Under the pieces are notes generated by a model, which saw nothing but the letters and a program-made list of their open reading frames with translations, searched no databases and was not told the origin of the DNA. 64,000 nucleotides of DNA, taken from NCBI RefSeq assembly GCF_010500955.1, contig NZ_QVMJ01000007.1:1-64000 (forward strand). The letters run 5' to 3'. Below are positions 52,586 through 61,275 of this stretch, in pieces. The position numbers and the translations under genes are program-made. Each line of letters begins with the position of its first letter. The stretch's first letter is position 1. Origin of the DNA: Bacteroides sp. 519 (GTDB lineage Bacteria; Bacteroidota; Bacteroidia; Bacteroidales; Bacteroidaceae).

Positions 52586-52804
52586 ATGGAAAAAGTTCAT
52601 GAATACTCAAATGGTGAGATTATTATTTTATGGAAACCGGCCCTATGTACGCATGCCGGTACATGTGTAAAAACCTTGCCTGCTGTATATAATCCGTGTG
52701 CACGCCCATGGATAAAAGCCGAGAATGCCACAACCGAAGAATTGAAAGCGCAAATAGAAAAATGTCCCTCGGGTGCATTGAGCTACAAAATAATTGAAAA
52801 CTAA
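52586..52804 (+). CDS. YjdI-like divergent 4Fe-4S cluster protein
   Basis: 72 residues of the divergent mono-cluster ferredoxin-like family (Fer4_19). Cys residues in ALCTHAGTCVKTLPAVYNPC and KCPSGALSY give the likely cluster ligands. Pairs with the upstream YjdJ-like gene. A redox or sensing role with the acetyltransferase is possible but unproven. Confidence 0.82.
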   Translation: MEKVHEYSNGEIIILWKPALCTHAGTCVKTLPAVYNPCARPWIKAENATTEELKAQIEKCPSGALSYKIIEN

Positions 52805-52938
52805 AAGTTGAAAATTGAAAATTACTATGCAGATTTGATTAGATAACTAAACTACCTATGGCTATTTTTTATTTTAGATAATAAATAATACCTTTGCTAC
52901 ATAGTAATTTTCAATTTCCAACTTTCAATTTTCAATTT
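52804..52938. repeat. Inverted repeat with 7-bp GAAAATT / TTTCAAT words
   Basis: Left arm 52804-52829 (AAAGTTGAAAATTGAAAATT and on) and right arm 52900-52938 (its complement with one extra heptad), 70-base loop. It fills the gap ahead of the transglutaminase gene, whose ATG follows the right arm directly. A half copy of the same words is at 60570-60612. Confidence 0.9.
52889..52896 (+). promoter_or_regulatory. -7 promoter box (TACCTTTG) inside a repeat loop
   Basis: TACCTTTG lies in the loop of the inverted repeat at 52804-52938, 45 bases before the transglutaminase gene. If real, the right repeat arm is transcribed as the 5' leader. Confidence 0.45.
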
Positions 52939-52940
52939 AA

Positions 52941-55556
52941 ATGAAGACCTTAATCTCTATCTTACTTCCTATTATTATTTGTGTAGGATGTAAAAACTCC
53001 CCTCATTTCATTTCTGATACTTCTATCAGAGAACAAGTTGCTAACGATTTTGAAGCCAAGCAAAATGCCTTACCTCATGGTAATCTATTCGAAGTGTTTA
53101 AAGAATCACTTTCTGATATAGAAAGAGAAGCTTTAACCTTTTTGTATGCATATATGCCTATTGGCGATGTTACAGATTACAGTGGTGAATTCTATTTGCA
53201 AAACATCCGTTCCGCATTTCGGGTAAAAGAAGAAATGCCTTGGGGAAAAAACATTCCGGAAGAGATTTTCCGCCACTTTGTGCTCCCCGTACGTGTGAAT
53301 AATGAAAACATGGACGATAGCCGTATGGTTTTCTATGAAGAGCTGAAAGACAGAGTGAAAAACCTATCGCTTTATGATGCTGTTCTTGAGGTAAACCATT
53401 GGTGTCATGAAAAAGTAATTTATACTCCCTCCGACTCGCGTACCAGTTCTCCGTTAGCTTCGGTACGTACTGCTTACGGCAGATGTGGCGAAGAGTCGGT
53501 GTTTACGGTGGCTGCTTTGCGCTCCGTAGGTATTCCTGCCCGCCAGGTATATACGCCCCGTTGGGCACATACAGATGATAACCACGCCTGGGTAGAAGCC
53601 TGGGTAGATGGTAAATGGTATTTTTTGGGGGCTTGCGAACCGGAACCTGTACTCAACATGGCATGGTTCAACGAACCTGCTTCCAGGGGAATGTTGATGC
53701 ACACCCGTGCCTTTGGCCGCTATAACGGCCCCGAAGAGATAATGGAAGTTACCAACTGCTTCACCGAGATTAATGTAACCGACAATTATGCTCCAACTGC
53801 CAGCATAAATGTAATTGTACAAAACACAAGTGGCGAAACGGTTAAAGATGCTCAAGTAGAATTCAAAATTTACAATTATGCTGAATTCTATACCGTAGCA
53901 CGTAAAAAGACCGACAAGAACGGAACTGCTTCATTATCTGCCGGTAAAGGAGATATGCTGGTTTGGGTTACACACAACAATAAGTTTGGTTATCAAAAAG
54001 TATCGTTCGGAAAAGACAGCAATGTAACCATTGTATTAGATAAAACGCCGGGTGATTGTGTAGATATTGAGATGGAAGTTACTCCGCCTGCCTCCCACCC
54101 TATTCCTGTTGATGTTACTGAAGAGCAAATTGCCGAAAACGCCAAACGTTTGCTTATGGAGGATGAAATACGCAATAAATATGTTTCTACTTTTTACACG
54201 GATAACAAAACAGATAATCGTTTTTTGATTGCCAGTAGAGGAAACTTTGCGGAAATAGAAAAATTTATCAACACCCTTACCGATGAAAACCGTTCGGCAG
54301 GCATGGAGTTGCTGAATATGATTTCGGCCAAAGATTTACGCGATGTCCCTTCGGATATACTTCTGGATCATCTGTTAAATATCCCATATAGCCTACTTGA
54401 TTCGCAACTCGCTACTTATATTTTAAGCCCAAGGGTAAGTAATGAATTGCTTACTGCTTACCGTTCTTTCTTTCAACATGCTTTTGATGAAGAACAAATA
54501 AAGAAATTTCAAAACAACCCTCAGTTACTGGTGCAATGGGTAAAGGAGAATATTGAAATCAATGATAACCTAAACCCGCAACGGATTCCGGTTATGCCTA
54601 TGGGAGTTTACAAAGCACGAGTTGCCGATACTCATTCGTATAATATATTCTTTGTTGCTCTTGCCCGTAGTTTCCACATTCCGGCACGTATTGAATCTGT
54701 TACAAGAAAAGTACAATACCACATTAACAACACATGGGTAGATGTTGATTTTGAAGCTTCGGCGCCTGTTATTGCTGCTCAGGGAGAACTAACGGCTTCA
54801 TACAATCCTATCAAAACGCTGAGAGATCCTAAATACCACAGTCATTTCACTGTTGCCAAAATTCTTTCCGATGGTAGTTTGCAAACTTTAAACTTCCGCT
54901 CGGGCAGCGTTGATATGGGTATTGGCAACACATGGGCTCAAATGTTACGCAAGCCTCTTGCTATGGACGAAGGCAATTATTTACTGGTTACAGGTAATCG
55001 CATGGCAAAAGGAAATGTTTTGTCTCAAATTACATCATTCAATATTCAACCGGGCAAAACGGCACATATACCATTAGTAATGCGAGAAAATCCGGAAGAT
55101 ATTCAGGTTATAGGTAGTGTTGATGCCGAAAAAACTTTCCGCCGGGTTGATGATAATCAGGAAACCAGTATTTTGGCTACTACCGGACGTGGATATTATG
55201 TAATAGGTGTACTGGGTGCGCGTCAGGAACCAACCAACCATGCCATGAGAGATATTGCTGCTGTTGCAAACGAACTTAATGAATGGAACCGCGGAATAAT
55301 CTTGTTATTTAAGAATGAACAGGAATGGAATAGTTTCGACACTAACGAATTTGGTCAATTACCTACTACAGTTACTTATGGCATTGATGAAGATAATAAA
55401 ATCACTAACATGATAGCCTCGGCTATGGAAATATCCAACACCAATAATCTACCTATATTTATTATAGCAGATACTTTTGGAAGAGTAGTGTTTGTATCGC
55501 AAGGATATACAATAGGATTGGGTGAGCAGATGTTGGGGGTGATTGGAAAGATTTAA
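52941..55556 (+). CDS. Transglutaminase-domain lipoprotein with a second, degenerate domain
   Basis: 871 residues with a lipobox (IICVGC, Cys17). Residues ~140-235 form a transglutaminase-like domain with Cys182 (YGRCGEESV) and His215 (DDNHAWVEAWV). An Ig-like domain follows (~285-370). A second transglutaminase-like fold at ~535-620 aligns by the IPAR block, but Thr564 stands where Cys182 is, so it is probably inactive. The C-terminal ~130 residues look thioredoxin-like but lack a CxxC. A bacterial protease, cross-linker or peptide-binding role in the periplasm is likely; substrate unknown. A GC-rich hairpin follows the stop. Confidence 0.82.
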   Translation: MKTLISILLPIIICVGCKNSPHFISDTSIREQVANDFEAKQNALPHGNLFEVFKESLSDIEREALTFLYAYMPIGDVTDYSGEFYLQNIRSAFRVKEEMPWGKNIPEEIFRHFVLPVRVNNENMDDSRMVFYEELKDRVKNLSLYDAVLEVNHWCHEKVIYTPSDSRTSSPLASVRTAYGRCGEESVFTVAALRSVGIPARQVYTPRWAHTDDNHAWVEAWVDGKWYFLGACEPEPVLNMAWFNEPASRGMLMHTRAFGRYNGPEEIMEVTNCFTEINVTDNYAPTASINVIVQNTSGETVKDAQVEFKIYNYAEFYTVARKKTDKNGTASLSAGKGDMLVWVTHNNKFGYQKVSFGKDSNVTIVLDKTPGDCVDIEMEVTPPASHPIPVDVTEEQIAENAKRLLMEDEIRNKYVSTFYTDNKTDNRFLIASRGNFAEIEKFINTLTDENRSAGMELLNMISAKDLRDVPSDILLDHLLNIPYSLLDSQLATYILSPRVSNELLTAYRSFFQHAFDEEQIKKFQNNPQLLVQWVKENIEINDNLNPQRIPVMPMGVYKARVADTHSYNIFFVALARSFHIPARIESVTRKVQYHINNTWVDVDFEASAPVIAAQGELTASYNPIKTLRDPKYHSHFTVAKILSDGSLQTLNFRSGSVDMGIGNTWAQMLRKPLAMDEGNYLLVTGNRMAKGNVLSQITSFNIQPGKTAHIPLVMRENPEDIQVIGSVDAEKTFRRVDDNQETSILATTGRGYYVIGVLGARQEPTNHAMRDIAAVANELNEWNRGIILLFKNEQEWNSFDTNEFGQLPTTVTYGIDEDNKITNMIASAMEISNTNNLPIFIIADTFGRVVFVSQGYTIGLGEQMLGVIGKI

Positions 55557-55568
55557 TTTATTAAGCCT

Positions 55569-55603
55569 ACCCCGGGTTACGCTTTGCTTTGCTCACCCGG
55601 GGT
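55569..55603 (+). terminator. GC-rich hairpin after the transglutaminase gene
   Basis: ACCCCGGGT (55569-55577) and ACCCGGGGT (55595-55603) form a 9-bp stem with a 17-base loop, 12 bases after the stop. No T-run follows, so termination is likely rather than certain. Confidence 0.6.
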
Positions 55604-55643
55604 TATGCACATATTACCCCTGTCGGGGTAAATGCTTGCAATT
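55601..55643 (-). repeat. 43-bp dispersed block, copy 2
   Basis: Exact reverse complement of 4427-4469. It lies between the hairpin at 55569-55603 and the tdh stop at 55662. Confidence 0.92.
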
Positions 55644-55661
55644 CCTACTTTGTGTTCTAAT

Positions 55662-56690
55662 TTACGATTCCCAATCCAGAATTACCTTACCACTTTCTCC
55701 GCCATCCATGACTTCGAACCCTTTCTGGAAATCATCTACAGAGAAGCGGTGTGTAATAATCGGTTCCAGGTTTATACCGGAGATAAGCATTTGTTCCATC
55801 TGATACCAGGTTTCCCACATCTCGCGGCCATAAATTCCTTTCAGGGTAAGGGCTTTGAAAATAACTTTATCCCAGTTAATGGCTGTTCCCGCTGGTTGAA
55901 TACCCAGCAAAGATATTTTAGAGCCATTATACATATTATCCAACATTTCGTTGAATGCTTTGGGCGAGCCCGACATTTCCAAACCGATATCGAAACCGCT
56001 CATATTGAGTTGTTTCATAGCCTGCTCTACTGTTTCACCTCTTTTGGGGTTAATGGTAAGTGTTGCACCCATCTTTTTGGCAATCTCCAAACGATTATCA
56101 CTCAAATCGCTCACAACAATATAACGTGCTCCGGCAAAACGGCAGATGGCTGTTGCCATAGAGCCAATCAATCCGGCTCCGGTAATCAAAACATCTTCGC
56201 CTACAACGGGGAATGATAAAGCGGTGTGAGTAGCATTTCCAAAGGGGTCCATGATACTTGCCATATCATCCGAAATGCGGGGATCAAGTTTAACAACATT
56301 CTCGGCAGGGATAGAGAGGTATTCGGCAAATGCACCGTCACGATTTACACCAACACCAATGGTGTTTGCACAAACATGTTTCTTACCACGGCGACAGTTA
56401 CGGCAGTGTCCGCAAGCAATATGTCCCTCACCGGTTACACGGTCGCCAATTTTAAGATTCTTTACCCCTTCGCCCATATCAACTACCGTACCAACATATT
56501 CGTGGCCAATAGTCATAGGGGTTTTAATGGTGCGTTGCGACCAATCGTCCCATCGGTAGATATGCAAATCCGTACCGCAAATAGCTGTTTTTTTAATTTT
56601 GATTAAAACATCGTTTACTCCTACTTCGGGCATAGGAACATCTTCCATCCAAAGGCCTTTTTCGGGGCGTAATTTTACTAAGGCTTTCAT
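55662..56690 (-). CDS. tdh: Tdh, L-threonine 3-dehydrogenase
   Basis: Zinc-dependent medium-chain dehydrogenase that oxidises L-threonine to 2-amino-3-ketobutyrate with NAD. 342 residues, typical. Catalytic zinc site: Cys38 (ICGTDLHIY) and GHEYVG; structural zinc Cys set in [18 protein letters not shown] loop GAGLIGSMA. The usual partner kbl is not adjacent. A -7 box lies at 56728-56735. Other zinc polyol dehydrogenases are close relatives, but the sequence fits Tdh well. Confidence 0.9.
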   Translation of the reverse strand: MKALVKLRPEKGLWMEDVPMPEVGVNDVLIKIKKTAICGTDLHIYRWDDWSQRTIKTPMTIGHEYVGTVVDMGEGVKNLKIGDRVTGEGHIACGHCRNCRRGKKHVCANTIGVGVNRDGAFAEYLSIPAENVVKLDPRISDDMASIMDPFGNATHTALSFPVVGEDVLITGAGLIGSMATAICRFAGARYIVVSDLSDNRLEIAKKMGATLTINPKRGETVEQAMKQLNMSGFDIGLEMSGSPKAFNEMLDNMYNGSKISLLGIQPAGTAINWDKVIFKALTLKGIYGREMWETWYQMEQMLISGINLEPIITHRFSVDDFQKGFEVMDGGESGKVILDWES

Positions 56691-56727
56691 TATCAGCGAT
56701 TCTTTATTAAGGTTATAAATATGACAT

Positions 56728-56735
56728 CAAAGGTA
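56728..56735 (-). promoter_or_regulatory. -7 promoter box (TACCTTTG) for tdh
   Basis: The minus strand reads TACCTTTG, 37 bases before the tdh start. The same word lies ahead of the transglutaminase gene. Confidence 0.5.
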
Positions 56736-56773
56736 ATTGATTTTTAGAAATGGTGTTCTATTTGCATGAGAAT

Positions 56774-59700
56774 TTATATTCCATACGACTTGTTATCTGC
56801 TTCGCTTAATGCATGCATAAAGTTTTTAAAACTATCATATTCCTGCGGAGTAACTATCTCGGTTTTCAGCACCAATTTTCTATGTACCCGAAGTGTGTTC
56901 GGCGTGCTTAAATCATATCTCAAGGAATAAACGGCATTAGCACACTCCAGAAGAACATCTTCAGGAATTTCTAACATTTTTCTTCCCTCGGGCAAAGTTA
57001 TCGTTATTGTTTCTTCACAGATATCTTCCATAAAATACTGCCACAGCTCAAGCGGATATTTGCGGGATTCTAATGAAAACTCCTCAAGAGATGGAATCTG
57101 GTCATTCCATTGTATTTTGAATATCTTCATGCCGGCAATTGCCTGTACCATGTTTTTTGCTTCTATCTCAAAACTATACACAGCTGTGCCTTTTAAACTG
57201 GTAAGGTCATCAAATACCAGATTTCTTACTTTTATAGGAGTTGTATAATCCGAAGCTATATTTTGCGTTAGTTGTTTCAACTGTTCTTCGGCTCCTAAAT
57301 CAGCATACATGTGTCTGATACCAGACGCAGACGCCCCACTGCGCGTTGTTGTAGTTTTGGTTATTACATCTGTTTCGTTAAAATGCATACTTGTTTCGCG
57401 TTTGGTTGTGTTCAAAGAGCGAAACGGCATATCCATTACCAAAAGCTTATCGCTTGTGGATTCATTGCCATAAGGAATAGGAAGTATAGGCGATTGTAAA
57501 TCGAAACTGTGTGTTGCTCCAAATGGTAGCTTGTTATCTGTTAATTCCAGATAGTACGTTTTGCCATCAACTTTTAACTGAGCAATACAATGATTAAAAC
57601 CATTTGAAGGTAACGGTAATATGTTCCGTCCATTGTCTCGTGTAAGAATCAATACCAGATTAGCCTCTATTCCGGACAATCGGCAGAAGGTTACAAACAA
57701 AGTCGAAACATCTTTGCAATCTCCCAGACGTGTAGAAATGGTGCGCGAAGCATCTTGCGGAATAAAATTATTCTGCATAAACGGTACATTTGAATAAGTT
57801 ATGTTTTTCAGAATATATTCGTAAAACAACTTGGCCTTTTCCAACTGACTGGCGTTTTCGTTACCTTTCAGAATTTCGTTCAGCGTTTCCTTTACCAAAT
57901 AATCGTCTTTAAATTTATTGGTAGTGAGGTCTTTGTACCAGCTACTAACAAATGTCCAATTGGGGATACTGCTAAAAGATAGGGTTGGTACCACATCAAC
58001 AAAAGAGCTCATCAGTGGTTCGGTTCTCACAGCTGGCTGATCGGTTAATACCCATCTGTACAGCTTCATATCCTCAATATTGGATATTTGAGGGGTGATT
58101 TTACCATTGGCAACAACGTATTGAAACTTCTTATCTTTAGGTGCCAGAATAGAGTAGCTGGTTATCATTGAAGGCACTACATATTGAAATGTTTCCTGAT
58201 TGTAAAAATGCTTGGAAAATGCATCGGTCGAGAAGTCTTTTACTCGATATTCCAAGTAAAGTACATTCCCTATTTCAAGGTTTGTAAAAACAACATGGCT
58301 GTTATTGGTTTCGGCCTTTACCTTTTGTCCGTTTTCCTTTATTATTTCTGCTTTATCCAATGTTAAGCTTTGATTACCATAATATGGAATAGAATATTCT
58401 TTCCATATTTCAACACCTGTTTGATTTAATATTTTCACAGCTATTTCTACATGATATTCTGCGGCCCCCTCCTGATAATACATAAGTTTGGTATCGTGCA
58501 AAACAATAATAGAATGATCGTCGGGAAAATCTGTATGCGAAGGTGTTTTAGCTACTAAACTATCAATATTATAACGGGGGAACAAGTCTTCCATCTCTTT
58601 TTTACCTTCGAGCTGACGTAGCTGTGCTCTCGATTCGAACGAGGATGGATCATAATGAATTGACATTTTATAAGCTTCAATGGCTTGTTTTTCATTATTC
58701 ATTGCTTTGTAAATCTCGGCTTGCTGGGTATAGACATCTGCCAGAGACGGACTTATTTGTATAATACGTTTGGTTATGTTCAGTGCTTCTTCATAACGTT
58801 GCATATTATACAGTGTTCTTGCATAATTTTGCATAAAGCCTACACCATAGGGAATTCTTTCTATTCTGTCTTTTAAAACCTGCAACCCTTTTTCTGTATC
58901 ACCATCTTTTATATATCTGCCTGATAACATATTCAAAGCGCTTGCATTAAAGTAGTTGGAACAATATTCTTCGATGATGGCTGTAGCCGCTTTACTGTTT
59001 TTGAGCGTGTATTCTTCAATGTTGAACATTGCGTTCATATAACCGTATTTATATGGATACTTTTCATAATTGCCCTTTACTATAGCTATGTAGTCTTCTT
59101 GCTTATTCTGCTTGTTAGCCAGCCATGCATCAATTTGGCTGGTGGTTAAGTTTTCGCCATAAAGTTGTTTCATTTTCTGGCATATATTTTTCACCTCTGT
59201 TATTTTGTTGGATGCAATAGCTTCGTCGCAAAGATTGTCAAGTGCATAGAAAGATTCCGGATCGTCTGTCTTCAAATCTTCCATTTGTTTAGTATAGTAT
59301 GTCTGGTTTTGCGCACGGGCATAAGCCTCAGCCAACCTATAATGTACAAATGATGACTTGGGAGCTTTTTTCTGAAATTCTCTTAATAACAGGATAGCTT
59401 CTTCTGCCTTATCGTTTCTAAGGTATGTTTCGGCCAGTGTTAAAGTATGAATAGGATTATCGCTGTCCGACTTCAATTTGGCAAGCAGGTATTCTTCGGC
59501 AAAGAAAGGTAACAGATTATTCGATTCGGCAACAGTCGAGGTTGTGTATTTAGTATATTCTGCATTCTCCAACAATCCGCTTACCGGGTCACCGTTTGCG
59601 TTGGTTAAGCGTACCAAAAAATTTAAAGCATTAACTTCACTTTGTCCTACCTGTAAAAGAATTCTATTGGCTCCTTTATTTAGTTTAACCTTATACGAAT

Positions 59701-60535
59701 ATATATCCATATCGCAGTTGCGCTCTTTTTTCACCGAAGCTACAAGTGCATCATTTATCCAGATTTTAAGCGATCCGGATGTTCCGGCACGAAGATAAAC
59801 TTCCTGTGCCTCGGGCGATGTTACAAATGTTTGAGCATAAGCTATCACATTGTCGGGTACGAAATAATAAGTAAAATCAAACCAACCATCGGGTTTATTC
59901 AGTCCGGGATTATACCAATTTACTGTTGCTCCTACTTTGTTTTGAAAATTATCTTTTATCCGGCTCTTCTGGAGTGCTCCCCAGTCTTTATCAAAGCCAC
60001 TCCCCGATACATTATTGAAAGTACCCAATACCTGCCACTTTAAAAGGGCTCCGGTTTTTGCAAACAATTCATTTGCTTTCGTGGTGTTGTTACACCCCAT
60101 ATAATGTTTAGCTGCGGTTTCATTGAGCATAGCTTTCAATGTTCCGTGCATGGGATTGTTTATAATAGCTTCCAGAAAATTTATTTTCTCTTTTTCCAGC
60201 ACATCATTACTTGCAAAGGTAAACGGGGTTGTGTACAACCCATATAGATATGCATCGGGCTCGGAAGCATGTTTATAGAACTCTTGAAACTGATTGAAAG
60301 CATCTTCCAATCTGGATTCGCTCCAGTCTAAGAAAGCAAGACCGAGATAAGAATCGGCTTTGCATTCGTCGCTATTCAATGCCAGGTTGAAGTGCTCCCG
60401 GGCTTCTATTCTATTGTTTTGCAGAAATGCAGCCCATGCCTTATTGTAATTCTCATTGGCCGATACCGATAAATTTCCGCATACTAAAAGGAAAAGGAAA
60501 AGAAATGCAAACTGTACTTTATTATTCATATTCAT
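56774..60535 (-). CDS. Exported TPR / DUF3857 / transglutaminase-like protein
   Basis: 1253 residues with a signal peptide (FAFLFLFLLVCGNLSVSA). N-terminal half: TPR-type repeats (RIEAREHFNLAL, KAEEAILLLREFQ, RYEEALNITKRII, EKQAIEAYKMSI). Then a DUF3857 beta domain (~680-880) and a transglutaminase-like domain with Cys940 (LGDCKDVS), His982 (FNHCIAQL) and Asp1000 (ELTDNKLPFG), a complete triad. A DUF3858-like end follows. Proteins of this architecture are common in Bacteroidota and are probably periplasmic, but their substrate is not known to me. Either of two ATGs, 6 bases apart, may be the start. Confidence 0.85.
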   Translation of the reverse strand: MNMNNKVQFAFLFLFLLVCGNLSVSANENYNKAWAAFLQNNRIEAREHFNLALNSDECKADSYLGLAFLDWSESRLEDAFNQFQEFYKHASEPDAYLYGLYTTPFTFASNDVLEKEKINFLEAIINNPMHGTLKAMLNETAAKHYMGCNNTTKANELFAKTGALLKWQVLGTFNNVSGSGFDKDWGALQKSRIKDNFQNKVGATVNWYNPGLNKPDGWFDFTYYFVPDNVIAYAQTFVTSPEAQEVYLRAGTSGSLKIWINDALVASVKKERNCDMDIYSYKVKLNKGANRILLQVGQSEVNALNFLVRLTNANGDPVSGLLENAEYTKYTTSTVAESNNLLPFFAEEYLLAKLKSDSDNPIHTLTLAETYLRNDKAEEAILLLREFQKKAPKSSFVHYRLAEAYARAQNQTYYTKQMEDLKTDDPESFYALDNLCDEAIASNKITEVKNICQKMKQLYGENLTTSQIDAWLANKQNKQEDYIAIVKGNYEKYPYKYGYMNAMFNIEEYTLKNSKAATAIIEEYCSNYFNASALNMLSGRYIKDGDTEKGLQVLKDRIERIPYGVGFMQNYARTLYNMQRYEEALNITKRIIQISPSLADVYTQQAEIYKAMNNEKQAIEAYKMSIHYDPSSFESRAQLRQLEGKKEMEDLFPRYNIDSLVAKTPSHTDFPDDHSIIVLHDTKLMYYQEGAAEYHVEIAVKILNQTGVEIWKEYSIPYYGNQSLTLDKAEIIKENGQKVKAETNNSHVVFTNLEIGNVLYLEYRVKDFSTDAFSKHFYNQETFQYVVPSMITSYSILAPKDKKFQYVVANGKITPQISNIEDMKLYRWVLTDQPAVRTEPLMSSFVDVVPTLSFSSIPNWTFVSSWYKDLTTNKFKDDYLVKETLNEILKGNENASQLEKAKLFYEYILKNITYSNVPFMQNNFIPQDASRTISTRLGDCKDVSTLFVTFCRLSGIEANLVLILTRDNGRNILPLPSNGFNHCIAQLKVDGKTYYLELTDNKLPFGATHSFDLQSPILPIPYGNESTSDKLLVMDMPFRSLNTTKRETSMHFNETDVITKTTTTRSGASASGIRHMYADLGAEEQLKQLTQNIASDYTTPIKVRNLVFDDLTSLKGTAVYSFEIEAKNMVQAIAGMKIFKIQWNDQIPSLEEFSLESRKYPLELWQYFMEDICEETITITLPEGRKMLEIPEDVLLECANAVYSLRYDLSTPNTLRVHRKLVLKTEIVTPQEYDSFKNFMHALSEADNKSYGI

Positions 60536-60639
60536 AGCAATAATGTTGGTGTCTTTTTACAAAGATGCAGAGATTAATTGAAAGTTGAAAATTGAAAGTT
60601 GAAAATTATTATACAGTGTTGTAATTTGGTTCAAATCAG

Positions 60640-61018
60640 AGGGGAATTGAATAAAAACACGGAGACACAGAAACACGGAGCTTTTCCTTGTGCTGAACCC
60701 GGAGGCTTCGCTTTTGTCGTACAATACTCAAAAACTCAAAATAGGCCAACGGCCTAATAGCCTCTAGCGTAGGCCAACGGCCTACGATGAAGAATATCAC
60801 ATGGAATGCGAGGCTGTAAGCCTCGGAGCTTGCATACAAATACGCTTCGAGGCCTACAGCCTCGCATTTTCATGTAACATCATTGTGTAGGCCGTTGACC
60901 TACGCTAGAAGCTATTAGGCCGTTGGCCTATTTTTGAGTAAAAGCGAAGCCTCCGTGTTCAGCACAAAGAAAAGAACTCTGTTTCTCTGTGACTCTGTGT
61001 TTTAATTTTAGTTCAACC
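60640..61018. repeat. Large nested palindrome: CTCCGTG arms around GGCCAACGGCC and GCGAGGC hairpins
   Basis: The outer arms (60640-60722 and 60938-61018) are the CTCCGTG/CTCTGTG family. Inside, AGGCCAACGGCCTAATAGC and TAGCGTAGGCCAACGGCC (60737-60785) pair with the complementary words at 60889-60930, and the innermost pair is ATGCGAGGCTGTAAGCCTCG (60809) with CGAGGCCTACAGCCTCGCAT (60848). Three palindromes are nested within one another. Confidence 0.92.
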
Positions 61019-61058
61019 CAGCTCCTAACCGAACCAAACACAACTGACAATCAACAGA

Positions 61059-61214
61059 TTACAGTACCACCGATTTTTTAGGCTTGAGAAAAAAGTTTCA
61101 TCAATTATTTTAAGCCTGAAACAAAAGTATCATGCAGGGTGGTACAAAAGTGCCACAACTAAGATACTTTTGTATCACAAGCGTGGCACTTTTGTATCAC
61201 AGGCATGATACAAA
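61059..61214. repeat. TACAAAAGT element, 22-23-bp period, both orientations
   Basis: ACAAAAGT words start at 61120 and 61143 and the inverted ACTTTTGTA at 61166 and 61188; spacings 23, 23, 22. The leader ACAGTACCA and GAGAAAAAAGT match the array at 17182-17310. The inverted pair can form a hairpin. Confidence 0.88.
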
Positions 61215-61218
61215 ACAA

Positions 61219-61249
61219 TTGAGGTTACCCCATTATGGAGTAACCTCAA
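61219..61249 (-). terminator. Terminator of the susC-susD-DUF3823 operon
   Basis: TTGAGGTTA (61219) and TAACCTCAA (61241) form a 9-bp stem with a 13-base loop, 26 bases past the DUF3823 stop on the minus strand; the strand then reads TTGTTTTG. Confidence 0.65.
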
Positions 61250-61275
61250 CCTTACAATGCATAAATACTAAACAC

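Larger units (their letters stand above)
60536..61275. other. 740-base gene-free block with nested palindromes
   Basis: No coding region is supported. It holds a half copy of the GAAAATT heptad repeat (60570-60612), a very large nested palindrome (60640-61018), a 22/23-bp-period TACAAAAGT element (61059-61214) and the terminator of the Sus-type operon (61219-61249). The rest is A/T-rich spacer. Confidence 0.88.

Noticed and set aside
55632..56216. 194-codon open frame on the plus strand opposite tdh
   Set aside because: Antisense to tdh, whose zinc and NAD motifs are complete; no likeness to any family.
60636..60839. 67-codon open frame on the minus strand in the repeat block
   Set aside because: It lies entirely in palindromic repeat sequence, so the frame is open by composition only.
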